From DASPXY01 sp038227745 (GTDB taxonomy: Bacteria > Planctomycetota > Planctomycetia > Gemmatales > Gemmataceae), in contig JBBRPS010000242.1 of assembly GCA_038227745.1 (NCBI GenBank), positions 1 to 12,696 of the forward strand: DNA of 12,696 nt, written 5' to 3'. Below the pieces are notes generated by a model that saw only the letters and a list, made by a program, of their open reading frames with translations, was not told the origin of the DNA and ran no database searches. Positions 7,723 through 12,696 of this stretch are shown in pieces. Numbering within the stretch: the stretch's first letter is position 1; each line of letters starts with the position of its first letter. The translations under genes and the position numbers were made by a program.

Positions 7723-9194
7723 CGGTCCGCTCCATAGCCGCGCGGCGTCACCAGGCGGCCGTTGATCACGCGCGTCTGGCTGCTGCCGATCACCAGCAGC
7801 GTCTCCATGCCGACGCCTTCGTTCGTCAGCTTCCCCAGCGTCGTCAGCCACACCCGCGCCCCCGGCCGGTACGCCCGATCAACCAGGCCGACCGGCGTCT
7901 CCGCGGCCCGGTGCTTCAGGAGGATCGCGCGCGCCCGCGGTAGCTGCCAGGTGCGCCGGCTACTGAGGGGGTTATACAGGGCCAGCACGAAGTCTCCCTG
8001 GCCCACCGCCTCCAGACGCCGCTCGATGACCGGCCAGGGCGTCAGCAGGTCGCTGAGGCTGATACAGGCGAAATCGTGGCCGAGCGGGGCGCCGAGCAGC
8101 GCCGCCGCCGACAGCGCCGCCGTCACGCCCGGGACCACCTCGACCTCGACGCCGGGCGTCCTCTCCGCGGTCTCCAGCACCAGGCTCGCCATGCCGTAAA
8201 CGCCCGCGTCGCCCGACGAGATGAGCGCGACCCGCCGCCCCTGCGCGGCCAGCTCCAGCGCGAGCGCGGCCCGTTCCGCCTCGGCGCCGATCGGGCTGCC
8301 GCGCACCTCGGCGGACAGGCCGAGCGGTTTCAATGCCGCCGTGTACGCCTCATAGCCGACGATCACCTCGGCGCGGCGCAACGCTTCCTCAGCGTGCGGC
8401 GTCAGCAAGCGCGTGTCTCCGGGACCCAGGCCGACAACCCAGAGCTTGCCCGGCTGGGTTGCCTCCTCCGGGTGCTGACGCCCCCGGCTCGCCGGCCCTG
8501 TCCGCCGCACCAGGACGAGGGCGAAATACTGGTCCCGCCCCGCGGCCGCGGCGAGATCGCGTGTCACCCACTCGTTGGCCGCGCCCACGTTCTCGATATA
8601 GACCGCCTCGCGGCCCGGCCCGAACTCCGCGAGCGCCTCGCCCACGGCCGGCAGCGCCTGCGGCACCTTGAGCAGACAGACGGTATCGAAGCGGGCCAGC
8701 ACGTCGCGCAGTTCCTCCCGCCGGTACGCCGCGGGCACGACGGCCAGCATGTCATCGACCTGCGCCAGCGGCCAGCCGACGCGCGCGGCGGCCGCCGTGA
8801 TCGAAGTGACGCCCGGCACCACCTCGACCGGCACGTCGGGGTGCCGCTCGGCGAGGAGTTGCCAGACGTACGACGCCGTGCTGTAGAGCGTCGGGTCGCC
8901 CTCGGTGACGGCGGCGACTTCGAGGCCGCGGCGACAGTCCGCGGCGATCCGCTCCACCGCCGGACGGTACGCGGCCCGGTCGTCGCGCGCCGCCTCACGC
9001 ATCCCCTCACCGAACAATACGCGGATTTCCTGTTCCGGCCGCACCAGGTCGCGGATGATGCCCCACGCCCGGCCGTGGTCGGGCTGCGGTCCGGCGTGGT
9101 AGAGGACGTGCGCGCGGCGGATCGCGTTCACCGCCTTGACCGTCAGCAGCTCCGGATCCCCCGGCCCAACACCGATCGCCCAGAATCGTCCCAT
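7719..9194 (-). CDS. cobIJ: CobI-CobJ (CbiL-CbiH) fusion: precorrin-2 C20- and precorrin-3B C17-methyltransferase
   Basis: A 491-residue fusion of two tetrapyrrole methylases. Residues 4-231 are CobI/CbiL: GVGPGDPELLT (8-18), LYHAGPQPDHGRAW (31-44), EGDPTLYST (98-106) and VEVVPGVTSITAAAAR (123-138). A Gly/Pro/Arg/Gln-rich linker (232-249) leads to CobJ/CbiH at 250-491: GLGPGDTRLLT (255-265), VIVGYEAYTAALKPL, SSGDAGVYGMASLVLE (326-341), VEVVPGVTAALSAAA, DFVLALYNPLSSRR and IGSSQTRVINGRLVTPRGY. Both SAM-binding sites look intact. The two reactions are C20 methylation and C17 methylation with ring contraction; no iron-sulfur monooxygenase (CobG) is fused here. It is the first gene of the operon, with a -10-like box six bases before its ATG. 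CbiD downstream indicates the cobalt-early route, so the CbiL/CbiH names fit the chemistry equally well. Confidence 0.95.
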   Translation of the reverse strand: MGRFWAIGVGPGDPELLTVKAVNAIRRAHVLYHAGPQPDHGRAWGIIRDLVRPEQEIRVLFGEGMREAARDDRAAYRPAVERIAADCRRGLEVAAVTEGDPTLYSTASYVWQLLAERHPDVPVEVVPGVTSITAAAARVGWPLAQVDDMLAVVPAAYRREELRDVLARFDTVCLLKVPQALPAVGEALAEFGPGREAVYIENVGAANEWVTRDLAAAAGRDQYFALVLVRRTGPASRGRQHPEEATQPGKLWVVGLGPGDTRLLTPHAEEALRRAEVIVGYEAYTAALKPLGLSAEVRGSPIGAEAERAALALELAAQGRRVALISSGDAGVYGMASLVLETAERTPGVEVEVVPGVTAALSAAALLGAPLGHDFACISLSDLLTPWPVIERRLEAVGQGDFVLALYNPLSSRRTWQLPRARAILLKHRAAETPVGLVDRAYRPGARVWLTTLGKLTNEGVGMETLLVIGSSQTRVINGRLVTPRGYGADR

Positions 9195-9200
9195 GCCCTC

Positions 9201-9228
9201 ATCTTACGCGGCGCGGCGGCGGGAGGAA
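9201..9228 (-). promoter_or_regulatory. putative promoter of the cob operon, leaderless geometry
   Basis: On the minus strand TTCCTC (9228-9223), a 16-nt GC-rich spacer, then TAAGAT (9206-9201). Exactly six bases separate the -10 box from the cobIJ ATG (9194), the same geometry as the putative promoter at 717-746. There is no room for a riboswitch between this -10 box and the start codon. The -35 is weak. Confidence 0.4.
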
Positions 9229-9282
9229 CGGTGGCCTGTGGACGCTTCCTCTGGTATTCTCAACCGCATCATGATCACCCTT

Positions 9283-9306
9283 CGACTCGGCCATGTCTCA
9301 ACCCTC
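9283..9306. repeat. 24-nt repeat copy beyond the stop of the 143-aa gene
   Basis: This segment matches 22 of 24 positions with 9530-9553, which lies inside the 143-aa gene and encodes the GWDMTES part. A third copy is at 11385-11408 in the relic (22 of 24 against 9530-9553). On the minus strand it begins with GGGTTG and contains GACATG followed by CCGAGTC or a close variant. Here it abuts the gene's stop codon, as in the relic, which suggests a former tandem neighbour. Confidence 0.75.
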
Positions 9307-9736
9307 AGCGCCGCAGGGCATCCAGGAACTGCTCCGCCGACAGCGCTGTCGCCGCAGCGTCGAGCCAGTGCTGGAGAATCTCCTGGCTGTCTTGTCGGTT
9401 GATGAGGTCCATGATTTCGACGGGGATCGAGCCAGGGAAGCGCAGCCGCACTATCCGACTCACGTCTTCCCTGCGGGTCACGAGACTCTGTTCCCGGCGC
9501 CCCTGCTCTATCCAGCGATTCACCACTATCGACTCGGTCATGTCCCAACCCTCCAGGCCATTCTCCCAGGCCGGCAAGCAGCCGGCCAACTCCGCGAACA
9601 CCACCGCGATCTGCACGAGATCCCCGCGCGCCCGCCGGTCGGTTACCTGTGCCGCCAGTTCCTTCCAGCGCACGAGGGTAGCCGGTTCCGGCTCCGCCTG
9701 GGTCGCATACCGGGCCGCCTGGTCGAAAACGCCCAT
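9305..9736 (-). CDS. small hypothetical protein, resembling the C-terminal part of planctomycete Rpn-like proteins
   Basis: A 143-residue protein. It starts MGVFDQAARYATQAEPE (1-17), then a charged helix, VVFAELAGCLPAWENGLEGW (45-64), DMTESIVVNRWIEQGRREQ (65-83), RREDVSRIVRLRFPGSIP (88-105) and HWLDAAATALSAEQFLDALRR (123-143). From memory, Gemmata-like genomes have many longer proteins with this N-terminus and C-terminus flanking a PD-(D/E)XK-type nuclease core. No such core is present here, so this could be an internally deleted member. A ribosome site GGAGG (9745-9741) precedes the ATG by four bases, so it may still be expressed. A broken relative lies at 11341-11542. The gene is on the same strand as the cob operon, 110 nt upstream of cobIJ, and points towards it. 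Function unknown. Confidence 0.65.
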   Translation of the reverse strand: MGVFDQAARYATQAEPEPATLVRWKELAAQVTDRRARGDLVQIAVVFAELAGCLPAWENGLEGWDMTESIVVNRWIEQGRREQSLVTRREDVSRIVRLRFPGSIPVEIMDLINRQDSQEILQHWLDAAATALSAEQFLDALRR

Positions 9737-9883
9737 ACAACCTCCACCTCCCTAGCGTGACTTCGTCGCCCGCGGCCGTCAAGGCCGCTTCTTCACCCGA
9801 CCCACCCCTTGCATCCGCGATAATTCCTGGCAAGATAGACCTCGCTCACGAACCCCCTTCACCCGACCCAGGGAGCCGCCGCC

Positions 9884-11074
9884 ATGCGCCGCCTCTTGTG
9901 TGCCGCCCTCCTCCTGCTGACCCCCGCCGCCGCCCGCGCCGGCGACAACGCCAACACCCTCACGCCGAAGGAAGCGGCCGACGGCTGGCTGCTGCTCTTC
10001 GACGGCAAGACCACGTTCGGCTGGGACGTCGAGGGCGAGGCGGCGATCGAGAAGGGGGCGCTGGCGTTCGGCGGCAAGAAAACCACGGTCGCCGACCTCA
10101 CCACGCACTTCAACAGTTTCGAGCTGCGCCTGGAGTGCCGCGTCGAGGGCGCGGACGCCGCCAAGCTGGTGCGCCGCCGCGGCGGCGCCACCAGCTCCAA
10201 CAACCTCGAACGCGCCGCGGCCAACAACCCCGCCTGGGACACGCTCATGCTCCGCGTGGAGTTCGACGCCGCCCAGGGCAAGGAGACCGAGACGCTGGAG
10301 TACACGTCTACCTCGGCCGGCGATGTGAAAGGCAAGGGCGATGCCACCGGCGTCAGCGGGCCGCTCGCCCTGCGGCTGGAGGTGCCGCGCGGCAGCAAGC
10401 TCCTCGTGCGCAACTTCAAGCTCAAGCCGCTCGCGATGAAGTCGATCTTCAATGGCAAGGACCTGGCCGGCTGGAAGGTGTTCCCGGGCAAGAAGTCGAA
10501 ATTCACCATCACCGACAAGGGCTGGCTGAACGTCCAGAACGGCCCCGGCGACCTGCAGACCGAGGGCAAGTGGGCCGACTTCGTGCTGCAGCTCGAGTTC
10601 TTCAGCAACGGCAAGCACCTCAACAGCGGCGTCTTCTTCCGCTGCCGCGACGGCGAGTACCAGAACGGCTATGAGGCGCAGATTCGTAACCAGTTCACCG
10701 GCGAGCCGACGCAGGCCTACAAAGTCGAGGAGTACGATCCGAAAACGCACCAGAAGACCGGCGAGAAGAAGGTCATGGCGACCGCAGTGGACTACGGCAC
10801 CGGGGCGATCTACCGGCGCGTGCCGGCGCGGACGCAGGTCGCGAAGGACGGCGAGTGGTTCACGATGACGGTCGTCGCCCACGGCAACCACCTGGCGACG
10901 TGGGTCAACGGCGTGCAGCAGGCGGACTGGACGGACAATCGGCCGTTGAGCGACAGCGCTCGCAAGGGCTGCTGCCTGAATGCCGGGCACATCAGCCTGC
11001 AAGGCCACGACCCGACGACGGACCTGAGTTTCCGCAACTTCCGCATCGCGGAGTTGCCCGCGGCGCCGAAATAG
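9884..11074 (+). CDS. secreted protein with two DUF1080 (3-keto-disaccharide hydrolase) domains
   Basis: A 396-residue protein with a clear signal peptide (MRRLLCAALLLLTPAAARA, cleavage near residue 19). The first domain (about 30-182) begins DGWLLLFDGKTTFGW and is divergent. The second (about 186-393) is typical: SIFNGKDLAGWKVF, FTITDKGWLNVQNGPGDLQT, DFVLQLEFFSNGKHLNSGVFFRC, EWFTMTVVAHGNHLATWVNG and GHISLQGHDPTTDLSFRNFRIAEL. DUF1080 is a LamG/concanavalin-like beta-sandwich fold. Some members are reported to hydrolyse 3-keto-disaccharides, and planctomycetes carry very many paralogues, so the exact substrate cannot be given. AGGGAG at 9870-9875 precedes the ATG by eight bases. The gene is divergent from the small minus-strand gene at 9305-9736, with 147 nt between them. 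A large palindrome 20 nt after the stop may end transcription. Confidence 0.88.
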   Translation: MRRLLCAALLLLTPAAARAGDNANTLTPKEAADGWLLLFDGKTTFGWDVEGEAAIEKGALAFGGKKTTVADLTTHFNSFELRLECRVEGADAAKLVRRRGGATSSNNLERAAANNPAWDTLMLRVEFDAAQGKETETLEYTSTSAGDVKGKGDATGVSGPLALRLEVPRGSKLLVRNFKLKPLAMKSIFNGKDLAGWKVFPGKKSKFTITDKGWLNVQNGPGDLQTEGKWADFVLQLEFFSNGKHLNSGVFFRCRDGEYQNGYEAQIRNQFTGEPTQAYKVEEYDPKTHQKTGEKKVMATAVDYGTGAIYRRVPARTQVAKDGEWFTMTVVAHGNHLATWVNGVQQADWTDNRPLSDSARKGCCLNAGHISLQGHDPTTDLSFRNFRIAELPAAPK

Positions 11075-11093
11075 GGACGGCGGTCGCTACCAT

Positions 11094-11228
11094 CTTCCTC
11101 CCCTCTTCCCCCAGCGGGGCGAGGGGGTTTGTAGGAGGCGGCTCTGCCCGCCGAGCACCACGGTCGGGGGACGGAGCCCCCTCCTACAAACCCCCTCGCC
11201 CCTGTACCAGCGGGAAGAGGGGAGGAAG
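11094..11228. repeat. 135-nt imperfect palindrome (REP/MITE-like, possible terminator)
   Basis: The outer arms CTTCCTCCCCTCTTCCC (11094-11110) and its exact complement (11212-11228) enclose inner arms GGGGCGAGGGGGTTTGTAGG (11116-11135) and its complement (11183-11202). The core is GC-rich and partly self-complementary (GGCGGCTCTGCC against GGACGGAGCCCC). The arms differ by a short insertion (CTGTACCAGC on the right against CCAGC on the left). It encodes nothing. It starts 20 nt after the DUF1080 stop, so the folded RNA could terminate transcription. Its size and nested structure also fit a non-autonomous repeat element. Confidence 0.8.
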
Positions 11229-11231
11229 AAG

Positions 11232-11340
11232 TTGCCGCGCTGGCGCGTCGAGTCGGTGGACGCCGCGGCCGGCGTGCTGCGCGCCACGCGCCGCACGCGT
11301 CTGTGCCGCTTCATCGACGACGTCACGGTCCGCGTCGAGG
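11232..11340 (+). pseudogene. fragment resembling a DUF1499 protein
   Basis: The frame starting at 11232 reads LPRWRVESVDAAAGVLRATR followed by RTRLCRFIDDVTVRVE. The pattern RW.VE.VD...G.L.AT..T.L.RF.DDV.VRV is the core of DUF1499 as I remember it. Only about 36 codons exist. No upstream start is present because the palindrome ends three bases before. Downstream the frame runs into antisense sequence of the GWDMTES-family relic and stops at about 11386. It is therefore a gene fragment joined to another relic. Confidence is limited by the short length. Confidence 0.45.
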
Positions 11341-11542
11341 CCCTGTTCCCGGCGCGCCTGCTCCATCCAGCGATTTACCACCGTTGACTCTGTCATGTCC
11401 CAACCCTCAGCGGCGCAGAACCTCCAGGAACTGCTCGGCGGACGCAGCGGCAACGGCAGGCCCTGCCCGGCCAGCAGCCGGGCGCAGACCGCTTCCGGCT
11501 CCGCCTCCGTCGCATACCGTGCCGCCTGTCGAAGACGTCCAT
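11341..11542 (-). pseudogene. broken copy of the 143-aa small gene family
   Basis: The sequence from the ATG (11542) matches the start of the 9305-9736 gene at DNA level. One base is missing at codon 6 (GACAGGCGG against GACCAGGCGG), which shifts the frame; the shifted frame then reads QAARYATEAEPEAV. Next comes a shortened match to the ELAGCLPAW part, then directly the C-terminal SAEQFLEVLRR with its stop (about 11442-11409), then the GWDMTESTVVNRWMEQARREQ segment (11408-11341). So the C-terminal end now precedes the middle segment, the internal part is deleted, and no frame spans the whole. Similarity continues upstream of the ATG to about 11597, so the duplicated unit included the 5' region. 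It is not expected to make a functional protein. Confidence 0.8.
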
Positions 11543-11637
11543 GCCACCTCCCCCTTCCTGGCGTGACCTCGTCGCCCTCGCCCGTCAAGGCCGCTTCGTG
11601 CCGCCGTCGGAACCCGGCCGCGAGACAGGAGGTCCGC

Positions 11638-11835
11638 ATGTTCGAGGTCACGGGAACAGGCACGGTCGAGTGGAATATGGCCGCCATTCTCTCACCCCAA
11701 AGACTGCCAATCGGCGCCGCCGGCCGTTTCACCCTGGCATCTCTGGCGCCTGGCGGATGGGCAAGCTGGGGAAGTTCTTTCACTTTTCCCGAGATTTTAT
11801 TCGCAAGCGCCGGCGGCCGGTGGTACTGTGCCTGA
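11638..11835 (+). CDS. possible small ORF (65 aa) with strong ribosome site
   Basis: ATG at 11638 is preceded by AGGAGGT (11627-11633) at a spacing of four bases. The 65-residue product begins MFEVTGTGTVEWNMAAIL, has a Gly/Ala/Pro middle and ends in PEILFASAGGRWYCA. No family is recognised; there is no signal peptide and no clear helix. It lies in a stretch of otherwise decayed sequence, 71 nt before the Calx-beta gene, and its 3' part covers a local AT-richer patch (about 11770-11800) that might instead be promoter sequence. The ribosome site is the main reason to list it. Confidence 0.3.
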   Translation: MFEVTGTGTVEWNMAAILSPQRLPIGAAGRFTLASLAPGGWASWGSSFTFPEILFASAGGRWYCA

Positions 11836-11906
11836 CAAACCCCACAAGCCGTTGCCGCCCCCTCGGCGGTACGGCCGTCGATGCTCTGACACCAGGAGAG
11901 TGTTCC

Positions 11907-12696
11907 ATGTCGAAGCGTCCCTTATGGCGGCGCTGGTTGAAATCGTTGACGGAGCTGCTGCACGGCGAGGCGCGGCCCTGCCGGTCTGCCCGGTGGCGAC
12001 CCAACCGCGTCGTGCCGTTCCTGGAGGGCCTGGAAAACCGTTTCCTCCCTGCCACGACGCTGTCCATCGCCAATAACAGCGTGCTCGAACCGGCGCCGGG
12101 GGGCACGGTGAACCTGGACTTCACGGCCACGCGCACCGGCGACCTGACCGCGGAAGTCAGCGTTGGCTACACCACCGTCGCGGGCACCGCTCAGCCCGGG
12201 ACCGACTTCACCCCGACGACGGGCACGGTGACGTTCGCCTCGGGTGTCTCCACCGCGACCATCCACATCCCGGTCCTCGGCAACGGCGTCTTCAACAACC
12301 CCAGCGTAACCTTCGGCGTGCAACTTCAGGAGCAACTTCCGCGGCTCAGGCCCCCAGCCAACCTTATTAAACGGCCCCGATTCCGTGGCGGTGGGGGACG
12401 TCAATGGCGACGGCAAGCCCGACCTGGCCGTCGCCAACTTCGGCGACGGCACGGTGTCGGTGCTGCTGAACGAGACGGCGCCGGGGGCCGCCACCCCCGC
12501 CTTTGCCCCCCAGCAACTCTTGCCCCCGGGCATCGCCTTCGCCACCGGCGGCTCTCCCCAATCCGTGGTGGTGGGGGACATCAATGGCGACGGCAAGCCC
12601 GACCTGGTCGTCGCCAACTTCGGCTTCGACGGCACGGTGTCGGTGCTGCTGAACGAGACGGCGCCGGGGGCCACCACCGCCGCCTTTGCCCCCCAG
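11907..12696 (+). CDS. extracellular Calx-beta / FG-GAP repeat protein, 5' part, with a frame break
   Basis: ATG at 11907 follows AGGAG (11894-11898). The N-terminus MSKRPLWRRWLKSLTELL is basic, and VVPFLEGLENRFLPA (35-49) is the planctomycete pre-domain motif found on large surface or secreted proteins. Residues 50-139 are a Calx-beta domain: LSIANNSVLEPAPGGTVNL, TAEVSVGYTTVAGTAQPGTD, TGTVTFASGVSTATIHIPVL and GNGVFNNPSVTFGVQL. The frame then changes by one. From about 12331 the neighbouring frame reads FG-GAP repeats (SVAVGDVNGDGKPDLAVANF, then SVVVGDINGDGKPDLVVANF) to the window edge, while the original frame stays open with arginine-rich nonsense. Either the gene is frameshifted, two pieces were joined by deletion, or the sequence has an indel error. 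The product would be exported and bind calcium through the DxDGxxD-like loops. It continues past the window. Confidence 0.8.
   Translation, partial: MSKRPLWRRWLKSLTELLHGEARPCRSARWRPNRVVPFLEGLENRFLPATTLSIANNSVLEPAPGGTVNLDFTATRTGDLTAEVSVGYTTVAGTAQPGTDFTPTTGTVTFASGVSTATIHIPVLGNGVFNNPSVTFGVQLQEQLPRLRPPANLIKRPRFRGGGGRQWRRQARPGRRQLRRRHGVGAAERDGAGGRHPRLCPPATLAPGHRLRHRRLSPIRGGGGHQWRRQARPGRRQLRLRRHGVGAAERDGAGGHHRRLCPP
12382..12696 (+). repeat. 180-nt tandem repeat encoding FG-GAP units
   Basis: Unit 1 is 12382-12561; unit 2 starts at 12562 and is cut by the window edge. They are nearly identical at DNA level except for an extra TTC codon in unit 2 and a few substitutions. Each encodes a calcium-loop segment NGDGKPDL and a linker of the type TVSVLLNETAPGA. 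The period is 60 codons, so the array can expand or contract in frame. Confidence 0.85.

Noticed and set aside
9195..9304. Cobalamin riboswitch upstream of the cob operon
   Set aside because: The spacer is only 110 nt, part of it is the 24-nt family repeat, and no B12-box-like sequence is seen.
8076..9755. Plus-strand open frame (559 codons) opposite cobIJ and the 143-aa gene
   Set aside because: Antisense of recognised genes, with no motif of its own.
9809..9837. Promoter of the DUF1080 gene (TTGCAT with AAGATA, or GATAAT at 9819)
   Set aside because: Neither pair combines a good -10 with a properly spaced -35, so no choice can be supported.
11922..12677. Minus-strand frame with repeated segments at the right edge
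   Set aside because: Its repeats are the reverse reading of the FG-GAP DNA repeats; the plus strand encodes the calcium-loop motifs.

Overview
The window is GC-rich DNA that most resembles a planctomycete, probably a Gemmataceae-like lineage. This rests on four things: a DUF1080 protein; an LEGLENRFLPA-type N-terminal motif on a Calx-beta/FG-GAP protein; a bacterial methanofuran-type gene pair (mfnF, mfnE); and a small GWDMTES-type protein family that I remember from Gemmata-like genomes. No rRNA, tRNA, CRISPR array or transposase is visible. The taxonomic assignment is inference from gene content.

Layout. Positions 77-1370 (+) hold a DUF3568-type putative lipoprotein and a five-helix membrane protein. 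Positions 1435-3007 (+) hold mfnF and mfnE, overlapping by 8 nt. Their products belong to the families that finish the furan cofactor used in H4MPT-linked one-carbon transfer. A perfect 10-bp hairpin at 3012-3040 separates them from a convergent minus-strand operon. That operon reads, in transcription order, cobI-cobJ fusion (9194-7719), cbiC (7722-7090), an unrecognised 185-aa gene (7093-6536), cbiD (6529-5402), cbiE-cbiT fusion (5405-4089) and a DUF1186/SEC-C protein (4092-3076). Four of its five junctions are ATGA start/stop overlaps, so translation is probably coupled. CbiD points to the cobalt-early (anaerobic-type) corrin ring pathway. CbiF, CbiG, CbiJ, CbiA and a chelatase are not in the window. 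No B12 riboswitch is visible upstream of the operon.

Positions 9283-9793 and 11341-11600 carry two related copies of a small gene family. One is intact but short (143 aa). The other is a broken relic with a frameshift, deletion and reordered segments. Both contain a 24-nt repeat that also reappears just after the stop codon of the intact copy. Between them lie a secreted two-domain DUF1080 protein (9884-11074, +), a 135-nt imperfect palindrome (11094-11228) and a fragment that looks like part of a DUF1499 gene (11232-11340). This 3-kb stretch looks like an accessory, recombining zone.

The right edge (11907 to the end) holds the start of an extracellular Calx-beta plus FG-GAP repeat protein. 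The Calx-beta part and the FG-GAP part are in different reading frames, so the gene as given is broken, chimeric, or contains a sequence error. The most interesting leads are the uncharacterised proteins embedded in the cob operon (the 185-aa ORF and the DUF1186/SEC-C protein), the recombining small gene family, and two promoters with identical geometry that would give leaderless transcripts.
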